A stretch of DNA of 52,465 nucleotides from Chara braunii (lineage: Eukaryota; Streptophyta; Charophyceae; Charales; Characeae): positions 944,325 through 996,789 of the forward strand of contig BFEA01000352.1 of assembly GCA_003427395.1 (NCBI GenBank). The letters are read 5' to 3'. Below the pieces are notes generated by a model that saw nothing but the letters and a program-made list of their open reading frames with translations, did not search any database and was not told the DNA's origin. Positions 32,672 through 43,543 of the stretch are shown piece after piece (position 1 is the first letter of the stretch; the number at the start of each line of letters is the position of its first letter). Made by a program: the position numbers and the translations under genes.

Positions 32672-34018
32672 AACGGTGGCGCACCACTCGTCTGCTTGAC
32701 GGACATTGCCTTGTATGAAGGTACAGGGATACACGTGTCTCAGTGACTGCAGTCTGCCACCCGCACACTCGAGCTCATCGACGTCCCACCCAACACGTGG
32801 GTGACTCACCTCTCCACGCTCCTGCGTGGCGGTCCTTTCGACGTTTGGGAGGATTTCTACACTCACTCCCTTCCTGAGGGTCGTACCCCGACCTTCATGG
32901 ATTTTCAGAAGTTCCTCGAGGATCGCTTAAGAGCCTGACATGAGGTGACTGACGTCTTCGAGCGTGTCGTCAGGACACGCTGGCCCGACTCTGGTGGCGC
33001 TGCTGGCCTGGAATGCCACATCCAGATCTTTCAAGACGCCCACCTCATTTGTGATGTGGCGTTCCTCCCCGAGGCTGCCCTTATTGATTGCTTCTTGGCC
33101 AGCCTTCCCCTTGAGTACCGCTTTGAATTATGGCGGTATGACTTCACATCAGCCCCGCAGGCCTACGAGGCCGCCAGGGCCCGTTAGCGGATGCGGGCCC
33201 GTCTTCAACCCACTTCCTCCTTCCAGCCTCAGCGTACTGGTTACGCTCCTTCCTCCTCTCACGACACTTTCTAGCGCCATTCCCCTTTCCACAGTCATCC
33301 CCACCGTTCCGCACAGCAGGGTCGTCACTTCTCGCGCCGCTTCAGCGCGCTCGAGTATGGTGCGCAAAATGCTGTTACCCCTCTGTCACCTGAGGGTGAC
33401 CATAGCGATGACCTCGACCTCTGCGAGGCCGTCCACTACCACCTGGAGGACTCTACCCTCCTTATAGCCAAGCATCTCCAACTCACCCTCTCCACCCTCT
33501 CTCAGGCACGCAACCACTCTGGTCACACTGGCGCGTCGCCCCCCGAGGTCCCTCAGCATGACCTCCCTTAGGGCTCTGTCCCTCCTCGCAGTGTCCTTTC
33601 CGCTGAGGAGCGCACAACCATTTTGGGCCGGTGTGGGTGTTTGCACTGCTGCCAGGACGGTCATACCTTCTCACAGTGCCCTTACACCGCCACCCTCGAC
33701 TGCCACTACGCTGAGCTTCCCCCCAACGTCGTGCTCAGTCGCCCCCTGGTGCCTCTCATCCGCGCAGCGCCTCCTAGCCACGGTGCAGTATACACCTTCG
33801 CCCTCCTCAGTAGTCGGCTTCCCGACATCTCCGTCGCGGTTTGCCCCTCTCGCTACTGGAGTGGAGGTATCACAAGACCCAACAGAGTGGACTCAACCCT
33901 CTGTCGAAATACCATTTGCGCCTCCTCAAAACACCGTCTCCCCGCCTACCTCTCCGCGACTATCGACGCGCCGAGCCATTCGCTCAGCCCTTTGCAGCGA
34001 GGAGCTTGCGACTCGTGA
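32672..34018 (+). pseudogene. gag: Gag (capsid and CCHC zinc knuckle) of a Ty3/gypsy element, with stops
   Basis: One frame continues for about 1.3 kb across in-frame stops at 32744 (TGA), 32936 (TGA), 33185 (TAG), 33272 (TAG) and 33569 (TAG). The early part has the retrotransposon-gag pattern: DIALYEGTG, then WVTHLSTLLRGGPFDVW, EDRL, then a conserved LIDCFLASLPLEYRFELW. A zinc knuckle C-X2-C-X4-H-X4-C is intact at 33638-33679, and binds genomic RNA in active elements. The five stops make the copy non-functional. Protease follows in another frame from about 34020. The reading is firm for the knuckle and good for the capsid. Confidence 0.75.
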
Positions 34019-34697
34019 GGATGTTGTGTCCTCCCTTCTAGACTTGAGTATACTCCAGGCTCGTCAGGAGCGACTCACCCTCCATGTCGCTGCACTGCGT
34101 CGCCTTCTCGCCATCCTCTCTGACCCTGATCGCACCCTCCCGATCATCGCAGTACGACTCGGGACCTCCACAAGGGTGTACTAAACGCTGTGGGATTCCG
34201 GTTCTCGTGGCGACTTCATTCACCCACGTGTGGTGAAAGAAGCCCGCTTACCCATGACAGGGTCTCCGACTCCCATCTTCGCCACCATAGGAGATGACAA
34301 GACCCATCGCTTCTTCGATCAGACGATCACCGACCTCCCTCTCTTCCTCCCTCTCGAGCCGACTAATCGTCCCTCGACGTCTCGTCGCCACCGCTCCTCT
34401 ACACATTTCGATGTGATGGAGACGGTGTACGATGTCATTCTCGATACTCCGTGGTCTCGTCGGTCCCGAAGCATCAAGGGTGATCGGGTGACCAACTCTC
34501 TCGTTTTCAGAACCGAGTGTGGACAGACGTATCGCGTCCCTTTAATAGATACCACTGGGACACCACGCTCTGATCCTCCTCCCCCGGAGCCTTCCGTGCT
34601 CACACCATTTTCTACTATCACCACCTCGCCTCGACAATTCGCCCACTTCATCCGACAGGATGACTACGGTGAACGTTACGGATCTCTTGCACTATGA
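34019..34697 (+). pseudogene. Ty3/gypsy aspartic protease region
   Basis: In a different frame from gag, the stretch reads ...TLWDSGSRGDFIHPRVV (the Asp-Ser-Gly catalytic triad starting at 34194), then a flap-like ATIGD and, about 80 residues on, DVILDTPW in the place of the ILGxDWL motif. Retroviral-type proteases of Ty3/gypsy elements have this layout and cut the polyprotein as dimers. A TAA at 34182 lies just before the active site. The frame closes at 34697, while the reverse-transcriptase frame has already opened at about 34660. Confidence 0.75.
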
Positions 34698-35475
34698 TCC
34701 ACCCTGTCCAGACGCCAAACTCATCTCTCTGGAGCCAGATCCTCCTCCTATCTGCATGACTTCCATCTCTACTTCCTTCCCGCCGCCGTCCGTCGAGTCC
34801 ACCCCGTCGTCTCGTGCCGACGTTGACGCTGAGGAACTCGCACGCTATATAGCCGACCTGGAGCCCGCAGTTCATGCCCTCATTCGAGAGTACCATGACC
34901 TTTTCCCATCGTCGTTTTCATACGCCGATATCCCACCGATGCGCGACGTCGAGCATTCCATCCAGCTTGTGCCTGACTATCACGTTCACCACCAGACATG
35001 CTACAGACTCTCGATCCCCGAGGCCATTGAACTCAAGCGTCAGCTTTAGGAGCTCCCGAGACTGGGTTTCATTAAACCCAGCAACTCCTTGTGGGGTGCA
35101 CCCGTCCTCTTTGCTCGCAAAGCGGATGAAACTCTCCGTCTCTGCATCGATTATCGCGGTAGTAACCGCTACACGGTTAAGAACAACTACCCCATGCTTC
35201 GTGTCGACGAGTCGTTCGACTGCCGAACAGGCAACCGCTTCTTTACGAAGATTGATCTTCGTAGCGGTTACGATCAGATCCACGTCGTTGCAGAGGACCA
35301 GCCGAAGACCGCCTTTCGGTCGCGCTTCGGCCACTACGAGTTTACAGTGATGCGGTTCGGCCTCACCAATGCACCCGCCACCTTCAACAGGGTGATGAAC
35401 GATATCTTCAGGGACAACCTTGAAGAATACGTTCTCGTATACCTGGACGACATTCTGGATACAGTGGCACCTTAA
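34660..35475 (+). pseudogene. pol: Ty3/gypsy reverse transcriptase, 3'-truncated
   Basis: The frame reads into the RT from its N-terminal linker (LIREYHDLFP, RDVEHSIQLVP). A TAG stop at 35047-35049 interrupts it. It resumes with [59 protein letters not shown] and [15 protein letters not shown], and ends at the catalytic YLDD box (35440-35451). Only about five residues follow before a stop in unrelated T/C-rich DNA. The rest of RT, RNase H, integrase and 3' LTR are missing. Family assignment is secure and the copy is dead. Confidence 0.92.
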
Positions 35476-36372
35476 AAGACCAGCTTCTTTCCTCCGACGA
35501 ATCGGCAACCGACCTGTCTGTCCCCCCTCCACTCTCCACTCTCCTCTGTCTGTCCCCCCTCCACTCTCTTTGTCTTTTGGTAACGAGATATTGTTTCAGA
35601 TTTCACTTTCACGTTAACTGGAGACATTTTGCAGATCCGACTATACTTGTGCTTCGATGTCTGATGAGTATCTTCCAGTCTGTTTTCATTGCAAATAGTT
35701 CATTAAAAAAAAAAAAAAAAAAAAAACCATGAAATGACTGTCGCGCCGATTTATCTCTTTTTTCAGTTTTGCCACTCAAAACGTTTGAACTCCAAAATCA
35801 TTCATGACAACAATTAGATGCAATTTCCATTTTCGCGGCTCTCCACACTGTGTAACCGGTGCCCCGTCATTTTCAACGTTGGGAAGAGTTGTGGCTTAAA
35901 CCCCTAGAACTCCCCAAGAGCTTCATACAAGACCCTCTTCACCAGATGATAAGCTACCATTCACCGCTTAGCAATCTTGAAACCACATGAACACCTATTG
36001 ATATACTCTTAAAAATTTGAAAAAACATCTTCTTGTTGCCTGGTGGTTGCTCCTGCTCACTCCTCCACTTACCTCTCACAATGCAATACCGTAGCCTACA
36101 CACCTATATTACACACCAGTGCTCATTCTATCTCAATCTCTCTCGACAAATATCACTTGTCCGTGTTGGTTCAACCATGTGCATTCTTGCTCACCAAACA
36201 GCTTCCCCTAGGCCCCTTCTATCTTGAACTCTCTCAGGGAATATCATTTGCCCCTGTGCCGACTTCGCTCATTCATTTGCCTCGAAGTCCGTGCAGTTCT
36301 CCGTCTTGCCATATCTATATATGTATTCCTGATAACAAACAGATCTATGAAGTGTTGTAAAGATACATCAAG
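35476..36372. other. No recognisable gene after the gypsy truncation; A-run at 35705-35726
   Basis: A short CCCCCCTCCACTCTC duplication follows the truncation (35520-35565). The stretch includes about 22 A at 35705-35726. Frames of 64-105 codons near 36030-36360 show no domain. Confidence 0.45.
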
Positions 36373-36377
36373 ATATC

Positions 36378-36378
36378 A

Positions 36379-36417
<39 letters not shown>

Positions 36418-36431
36418 CACACACACACATG
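36378..36431. repeat. (CA)n microsatellite
   Basis: About 50 bp of ACAC repeats with one interruption (AAACGC). Confidence 0.95.
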
Positions 36432-36514
36432 CATCCAAAATAACATATGACTCACACTCCCATTATTTCAGAATATGCACGTCGAGAGAAGGTTAACAAC
36501 AGTCGTATTTTTCA

Positions 36515-36910
36515 TCACCACTTCAGGACACTCTTCACCACTCCAGGATGCAGTCTGCCTAAACAAGTGGTTTTTGGGGTCTTCAGACCTTTCACCACTT
36601 CAGGACCATTCAGGTCTGAATGGTCCTGAATTGGTGAAAGCTCCGAAGACCTTGAAAAACACCTGTTTAGGCAGGCCGCATCCTCAAGCGGCGAAGGGTG
36701 GTTTTCATGGTCTTCGGACCTTTCACTGCTTTAGGACCATTTAGGATTTTTCGACTGCCCAAAATTCTCACTTCACCACTTCAGGACACCCTTCACCACT
36801 TCAGGATGCAGCCTACCTAAACAGGTGGTTTTCAGGGTCTTCAGACCTTTCACCACTTCAAGACCATTCAGGATTTTCAGACTGCCTAAAACTCTCATTT
36901 CAGAATTTTC
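36515..36910. repeat. Foldback repeat plus a direct copy
   Basis: A left arm from about 36530 to 36612 (landmarks CAGGATGCAGTCTGCC, AAGTGGTTTTTGGGGTC, TTTCACCACTTCAGGACC) is followed by its imperfect reverse complement (36613-36700), meeting at GGACCATTCAGGTC. A third, direct copy follows at about 36790-36880. The phrase CACCACTTCAGGA recurs six or more times. Non-coding. Confidence 0.8.
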
Positions 36911-38670
36911 ATTCCTGAATTTTCAGCTACTCGATAACCGCTTGTGTGCACGCCACCACTAGTTCAGGGAAAAACCGTAAAACATAGATAGATAAAGAGC
37001 TTGCTCTTCCAATGATGAAACTCGAAGCCGCCATCCTCCTAAAAGCAAACCCGTCAACAAGCTACTTTCGACACTGTAGAGACCTAAGACAGGTACTGGG
37101 TGGGGATGCGCTAGCTACGTTCGGAACACCACAACTTCGGTGATTTTCCATTCAAATTTCTGGCGACAAAAAGATCTGCAAGAAATGAAGGATGTAGATC
37201 CCGTTATACAGAATCAAAGAAATAATATAAAAATAAGCAAAAATGGTACAGGGCATGCCAAACTGATTGCACATTTTTTATCACAATCATCATCACCCCA
37301 AGTACGAGTCACGACGTTTCATGCAGGGCAAGCCCAGGAGGTCATTTTTTTTGCGTCCGCCCCCCACTTCTGTCCAAAAGCCCATGAAAAACTTCACTCG
37401 ATAAGCTTGGAAGCAGGAAAAAAATAAAAGAAAAACGAAAGAAAAACCTTCACTCTAACATAAAGAGTGAAGTTCATGAAAATTACAGTGACTCTGGGAT
37501 ACAGACAAAGGTCCAAGCTCCACTACACAACAGTCCATATGCATCTAAAGCTCATGATCATCAGGATACATTCAAAACGTCGGACTCCTGCAAATGCACG
37601 TGGTCCCGAAAGGCATCCAGTGCATGTAGAATATTGAGTACTGGAGCGAGACCCGAACAACTCTAGAGATGGGATACAATGCTCAGACAGCCTCCACACA
37701 CTCCTGGCATACCGAAAACACTGCACAATTCCAAAACAAAATTCCAAAACAAAAAAAAAGGGGAAAAAAAACCATTGCATATAGAGGCAGCCTTGCGTCA
37801 TCAGGCCAAAAGTTCCCTGTGATAGAAATTTCCATCACAAAGAAGAGCACATCAAAACAGGAAAAAGAAAATCATGCGTGTCATGTAGGTATATGCATCA
37901 CAAATTTGGGCAAGTGCAAATTAGTGTGTGCTCCAGCACAGCCGAGTACACCGCAAGAGTCGACCAGCACCATTCGTGCATGTCATATTTTTGCATCAGG
38001 CCACCACACGTGGTGAGTGCACACCACGCAATTGGGAAAGGAAAGTAATCACGAGGCTTTGAAACAGACACCGGGAAAAAATCATTTAAAAATGCATCTG
38101 ATAGATTCTGATGTAGCATTTATTCAAGTTGCAAAATTTGAAGCAAAAAAATTTGCCAAGCGCTGATCCGAGTCGACGAAGCCTACCTATTCTGGCAAAA
38201 AAAATAGAAAAACAGATTCTGGTCCAATCAAATTTTCCCTTCCCCATTCACCGCCAGCGTCCTGCGCGCTGCACAACATATCATGCACCACACCTGTGCT
38301 GCAGTGCTCATCCGACATCTGCAATTCCTCTTCTTCCATGGACTGCTGCATTGATACCGGTCATTTTACCAACGCTGGTGTTGTCTCTGCCGCACCTAAC
38401 ATATCAGTTGCCGCAGTTTGCTACCTTGCGTCGGGACAGAGTAAAGCTCACCCGAAGAAACAACCAAAAAAAAAAAAACGAGTATTAATGGATCAGAATA
38501 ATCCCAATCCAACCAACGCATACACACATCAACGATGTATTCAGCCTCCTGATGAGTCGGCGAAACAGTCTGTCACAGACCTTTGTTTCTTGTACTCTTT
38601 CTCCCTCTGCGCCAGAGTGTCTGATTCCAACACAAGCACCTGGCATGGCAATAATTCTGCATGAAGTAGA
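36911..38670. other. No recognisable gene (36.9-38.7 kb)
   Basis: Open frames of 92-122 codons on both strands (37140, 37523, 37669, 38129, 38296) show no domain. They include A-rich tracts and conflict with one another. Any host exons here cannot be told from the sequence alone. Confidence 0.35.
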
Positions 38671-38775
38671 CAGGCGTCGCTGTTGGTGCTGATGACGGCA
38701 GGTCTGGATAATTGCCGGCTGCCAGTGTTGCTGGGAGCCTTTCTGTTGCCGCCTTTCCATTGTGGTGTCAACCAG
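38671..38775 (-). other. Unoccupied relative of the target of the 40.3-44.0 kb LTR element
   Basis: Read on minus, this contains TGACACCACAATGGAAAGGC, then GGCAACA, then GAAAG, then GCTCCCAGCAACACTGGC. The two halves match the sequences left and right of the LTR element (40312-40343 and 44016-44090), joined with a single GAAAG. It thus shows the target before insertion in a related repeat copy. Confidence 0.8.
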
Positions 38776-38869
38776 ACTCCCAGCTCGCTCTTTCGACGCC
38801 ACATTTCTTCGCTATGCACAATGATTTTTGACAAGTTTTCCTTCTAGTTTACCGAGAAAGGGCGTAATG

Positions 38870-38897
38870 TTTTTTTTTTTTTTTTTTTTTTTTTTTG
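38870..38897. repeat. T homopolymer
   Basis: About 28 T. It may be the tail of a minus-strand retroposon, but no body or flanking target duplication was seen. Confidence 0.85.
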
Positions 38898-39767
38898 AAC
38901 AACGCACCCGTCGGTGCTAGCAGTGCTGGTAAAAGAGCAGACACCGCTAGCACCTGGGGAGGGCTCCATCTATTGGTGGGGAGCAGCACCTGCTGGAAAC
39001 CGGGTCCAGCGTCCTGTAATTGCAAAGTATAAGGGGGGAAAAAACCTGATGCACGATCTGTCCAATAGTTACATAGGGCGCTTCCACAGGTTGACATCCA
39101 ATCCAGCCTAAAAGTAAACAATCTGCACCTCTGATGTTTCTTTACTAGACTTTTAGTTTCAAGACACGTTATTTTCTGAACCATCATTGAGATCCAGGTG
39201 TTTGTCCTGAAAAACCATTCCGGGTTCACGAGTTCAAGCCCATCTGAGAGATGAGAAGCATCTTCACATTCGGAAGACGGAACATGATGGTTTCCGCAGC
39301 GAAAGTATAGTTACTCTTTGGATTCTGCATCACAGAACCAGTCCTGCTAACCATTGTAACCGTAAATGATCAGTGTTGATTGATATCATACTACAGAATG
39401 TGAATTGACTCTGTTTTTCGTCCGGACTCTTCACGTATGGTCTGTGAGGATCCTACACAGCCATATGTTGGTTTCCTGCGGATTTTCCATTGTATATTGA
39501 AATTTATTCAATAAATAGGTTAGGAATTTCCCGCATATAGTGAAGTACCTGCCGTGGATTCTGAAAGGGATAACAAGTTCAGTGCACTTCTGTCAAGAGG
39601 AACTTCACCACGTGGAGCACTACCGGTGACCGATACCGGTGTTCGAGCGAATTCCATTTTTCCTCTCGTCGAAGAGTTGTCCATAGTGACACTTCGAACG
39701 GGTCCTATCCGTCGTGACAGCGGCGGCATGCTACCGGTTGCCGCATAGCCCTGCTGGATTTATCCAC
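38898..39767. other. No recognisable gene (38.9-39.8 kb)
   Basis: One minus frame of 126 codons (38849-39229), partly made of the T-run, has no domain. Nothing else is supported. Confidence 0.4.
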
Positions 39768-40294
39768 CCGTCCGTCGTACCACTCGGCGTCCAACTCCCG
39801 TCCGTATGGTGTGTTCTATCTGCGGATCCATTTGGCATCCAACTCCCCGTCGGCGTGTCATGTGTGTCTTCCTGTCTGCGGCAGCCGTGGCACCTTGACT
39901 GGGGAGATGGGGGCGGAGGGGGTGTGCCGTGAAGGCAGGGAGATGGGAGGCATTTGACTGGGGGGCCGGGGGCGGGGTGGAAGGGGGAGTGGGGTTTGTG
40001 CTAGTGTTCGACTCCACAGCCCCCCNCCCCCCCCTCCTTCCCGGCCTCACGACCGACAGCCTGGCCAGGCACCCCCACCCCCCCTTCCNCCCCCCNNCCC
40101 CCCCAATCAAATGCCTCCCTTCCTCCTGCCTTTGCTCCACACCCCCTCCCCCCCCATCTCCCGGCCAGCCTGACGTCAAGGTGCCGTTGCTGCTGCAGAC
40201 AGGAAGACATACATGACACGCCGACGGGGAGTTGGACGTCGAATGGATCCACAGACAGAACACGACATACAGACAGGAGTTGGACGCCGAATGG
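39768..40294. repeat. Foldback element with C-rich centre
   Basis: Left arm 39768-39955 and right arm 40133-40294 are imperfect reverse complements. Shared words (in left orientation) are CGTACCA, GGCGTCCAACTCC, GGATCCATT, CCAACTCCCCGTCGGCGTGT, GTCTTCCTGTCTGC and GGCACCTTGAC. The centre is G-rich then C-rich, with ambiguous bases at 40026, 40089 and 40096-40097. The right arm ends about 50 bp before the LTR element. Confidence 0.8.
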
Positions 40295-40338
40295 TACGAT
40301 GGACAGTGCTCTGACACCACACTGGAAAGGCAGCAACA

Positions 40339-40343
40339 GAAAG
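40339..40343. other. Target-site duplication, left (GAAAG)
   Basis: GAAAG immediately left of the LTR. The right copy is AAAAG at 44016-44020 (one mismatch). The unoccupied relative at 38739-38743 has a single GAAAG on minus. A 5-bp duplication is typical of Ty3/gypsy integration. Confidence 0.75.
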
Positions 40344-40781
40344 TGTGACGAGCGCGAGGCTGAGGGAGACAGGGAGGGCCGAAGGAGAGAGGAGAGAGAG
40401 GGAGAGAGTGAGAGCACACACACACACTCACTCACTCGACACGACTCAGGGTCGGACGCAGACACAGTGGCAAGGAGCAAATCCCACTGAGTACGAGTAC
40501 AGCAGCTGAAACTAGTACGAGACCGGTCCCCGCACCGTACGGGGAGCCGGTATAAGTACCGGTGACACGTACAGTACCAGGGGCATTTCTGCAAAGGCCC
40601 CGAGGGCAGAACTGAAAAATGCGGTATTTGAAAGTGGCGCCCGAATTGCAGCATGGCGCCAGTTGTCCAAAATCCTACGGTACCAAAGGAGGGGTTTGGA
40701 AAAAGGGTGCCAGGCCGAAAACGGGATGCAGCCGAAATAGCAAAAAGATAGACCAATCGAGCCCTGCCGGAGTCCGTAACA
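40344..40781 (-). repeat. 3' LTR
   Basis: On minus it starts TGTTACGGACTCCGGC and ends CTCGTCACA, with TG...CA ends. It is 438 bp. It lacks the ~36-bp segment that the 5' LTR has near 43665-43700. Confidence 0.92.
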
Positions 40782-40796
40782 ATATCCCCTCCCTCT
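40782..40796 (-). other. Polypurine tract
   Basis: On minus, AGAGGGAGGGGATAT lies directly before the 3' LTR. This is the expected primer position for plus-strand DNA synthesis of an LTR retrotransposon. Confidence 0.8.
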
Positions 40797-41878
40797 AGAA
40801 GGCAACGTCCCGGCTGCCAAAAATCATGAAGCAATGCTGAAATCTGTGAAGGACGGGACGGGGACGATCACGGGTTAACAAGTCAAAAGTGAAGAGGGGT
40901 ATAATGTGGGTGGCATGGGCTGCGTGAGCAAGAGGGAACAGGGTTTGGTACCGGTGAACAGAGTTGTCCTACTGATGAACTAGGGGGGTTACAGGGAACA
41001 GGGTAGTCCTACAAATGAACTATATTGATGAACTAAGGGGACTGCATGGTTTGCTATAGGTTAAGGGGGAACAAAGTTCAGGGAACAGGGGACTTCTATT
41101 GAAGTTCTACTGGGTAAGGGAAACAATGGTCAGGGGAACAGGGGATGTCTATCAATGTTCTAGTGGGTACGGGAAACAATGGTTAGGGAAACAGGGATCT
41201 TTCATGATTTTCTACAAGGTTGTCAAAGTCGGAAAAATAAAAATGAAAATGTTCGTTCAGGATGCAAAGGCTGGTGTGTCCGAAGGAGTCGGAAGCAGAA
41301 TCTCATGTAGGAACAAAGTGTCCAAGTGTCTTGAAAGGGGGTCTGCAGCGGTCTTGATCAGGTCTTTGGAGTAGGTGGTAGAAGCGGTCTTCAGGAGCTG
41401 CAATAGGTAGAAGTCCAAGAAGCGTAGTAGTGGTTCAAGTGTCAAAGTCCAAGTGCTAGGGTGCGTCCGGTACACGAACTGCAATGAGGTCTGATCTGGA
41501 AGCAAGGAAGTCGCAGACTGATGCAAAGATCCATGTCACAAGTTGCTTCTTGACTCGCGGATGCCGGCTGATGAAACAGCATGGTGGCCAAACCAGCTGC
41601 ATAATCTCCGTGAACAGTGGGGCAACAGGCCATCGTCCTCGTGCGGTTGCCATTAGATCCTTTATCGCCGGTGTCATGCAGGTTCACAAGCATTGGACAA
41701 GAGAGACAAGGTAGTGGAGAGGACAGTTGGGACAAGGCTAGGCGAGGGCGACGACAGATCAGACACCAGGAAAGAGGATCAAGGGGAGGGTAGCTGGGTT
41801 CAAGGGCGTGTGTAGAGCAGGGTTGCGAGGTTGTAGCAGGGTCTTAAGGGAGGGTTTAGGATTTATGCCAGGATATAG

Positions 41879-42142
41879 CTAGGATACAGGGTAGGCACGA
41901 TCATAGGCACGAACAAGTTTCATGGCATATTTGAGATTATCAAGGGGTTCCCATTTTGATTCTTCAGTCCATTTTACTTTGTATTCGGTGATTGGTTCCG
42001 GGTGATCTGATACTTGAGTTGTTATTCGTCCTATGATTGACTCGACTATGAATTCTGGGCCTGTTGGAAGCATGATTGGTGGAGGTCTAGGATAAGGGCG
42101 GTCAGCAAACTGGGCCAGGGATTCGTGGTATTCCTTGAGGTA
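41879..42142 (-). pseudogene. Chromodomain at the C-terminus of the gypsy integrase
   Basis: It follows the integrase in the same frame after a stop at 42143-42145, reading YLKEYHESL and then a Pro-rich linker. The chromodomain begins EFIVESIIGRI and continues EYKVKW, ESKWEPLDNL and MKLVRAYDRAY. The aromatic and acidic positions fit a chromovirus-type chromodomain. Such domains guide integration towards particular chromatin. The stop would separate it from the integrase. It ends at a natural-looking stop at 41879. Confidence 0.88.
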
Positions 42143-43345
42143 TTATACGTGGAAGACTGGGTGGACGCGACGCATGTCAAATGGAAGCTGAAGTTCGTAA
42201 TTCACGGGAGAGGTTTGTTCAATGATGGGGAAGGGACCGAGCCACTTGTTCGAGAGTTTCTTGGACAAGCCTTGTTCGGGTTCAAAGCGTTTGGCAGAAA
42301 GCCAGACTCTGTCCCCTACTTTGAATGACACGTCACGTCTGTGTTTGTTAGTCTTGTTGGTTTGTTGTTCTTGTGTTCTTTCAAGGGCTTCGGTTGCTTC
42401 TCTGAGGAGTCTGTTCATTGTTGCTACCCATTCATTGAGAGAGGGGCAAGGGGTGGAGGGGCTAAGCTGCGAGGGAAGCAAGAAATCAGAGGGCAAGCGG
42501 GGATGGTAGCCAAGGTCGAGGTAGAAAGGGGACATGCCAGTGGAGGGGCAGACAGCGTTGTTATAGGCAATCTCGGCGGCTGTGAGCAACTGATCCCAAT
42601 CGTGTTGGTGTGGATGACAATACTTCCGCAGGATTCTTTGGAGTGTATCGTTCATCTTCTCTGTTTGTCCATCGGTCTGTGGGTGGAATGCAGTGCTATA
42701 CTTGAGCGTGGTTCCGTAGGCCGTGAAGAGGTGTTTCCAGAATTGTGAGAGGAAGCGACGATCACGGTCACTGATGATGTTCTCGGGGAGGCCGTGATGG
42801 CGAGCAACATGGTCGAAGAAGAGTGTGGCGACGTCTTTGGCACTTTGCGAGGTCGTGCAAGGGATGAAGTGGGCACGTTTGGTCAAGCGACAGACAATGA
42901 CGTAGATGCAATCATGCCCGCGGTCGGTCTTGGGGAGGCCGCACACGAAGTCCATGGAGATGGACTGCCGCTGGTGAGTTGGGATGGACAATGATTTGAG
43001 CTTGCCGGGTTTGGCCCGGTTCAAGGGGTTGACAGCTTGACACGTGGGGCATGAGGGAATGTATGCCTTTACGTCGGCAAGTAGGGAAGGCCAATAGAAG
43101 TAGCGGGAGATGGTGTCGAAGGTTTTCTGGAAACCAAGATGTCCTGCGCACCTGCGGTCTTGGCGTCGTGGTGCTCGGCCAAGAATCGAGTACGGAGGCC
43201 TCGTGCGTCGGGGATGCAAAGTCGGCGAGTGCCTTCGGTATCGATGTAGAGGAGATTGTTGTGGAGGGAGTACTCGGGAACTGGATCAAGATCGCGGAGC
43301 TTGTTGTAAATGGTGGCGAAGTCTGAGCAGGAGAGATAGCCTTGG
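42143..43345 (-). pseudogene. Ty3/gypsy integrase (zinc-binding and DDE core), with a frameshift
   Basis: The N-terminal part is read in one frame from about 43345 (IYNKLRDLDPVPEYSLHNNL, then FLAEHHD) to about 43160. A frameshift near 43150 moves to the next frame, which runs unbroken to 42143. The zinc-binding module is split by the shift: HH before it, SCPTC after it. The catalytic core is intact, with D in SMDFVCGLP, D in SDRD and E in TDGQTE spaced 61 and 36 residues apart, i.e. D,D(35)E. The C-terminal part carries the GDRVWLSAKRF motif and HPVFHV. The reverse transcriptase that should precede it is missing. Confidence 0.93.
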
Positions 43346-43369
43346 GTGTATCGATGATGAAGTGATGGT

Positions 43370-43500
43370 GACGATGATGACATGGCACGACGGCGACGAT
43401 GACAATGATGACTTGGCATGACAGCGACGATCACGACGATGCCGTGGCACTACGACGACGATCACGATGATGATGCTGATGATGGCCAGGTGGTGACGAC
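43370..43500. repeat. Degenerate GAC/GAT trinucleotide stretch
   Basis: ACGATGACG-type words over about 130 bp lie between the primer site and the integrase of the gypsy element, exactly where gag to RNase H have been lost. Confidence 0.7.
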
Positions 43501-43530
43501 GAAGCAGGGTGGGTCGGGCGGGTTCGAACC

Positions 43531-43542
43531 GCTCCGATACCA
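43531..43542 (-). other. Primer-binding site of the minus-strand gypsy element
   Basis: On minus, TGGTATCGGAGC one base after the LTR end. It differs from the usual initiator tRNA-Met site (see 30489) at one base. The following GGTTCGAACC could extend pairing to a tRNA 3' half. Confidence 0.85.
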
Positions 43543-43543
43543 G

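Noticed and set aside
43515-43543. tRNA gene suggested by GGTTCGAACC next to a CCA-like end
   Set aside because: It sits exactly at the primer-binding site of the LTR element, and no acceptor stem or anticodon arm follows.
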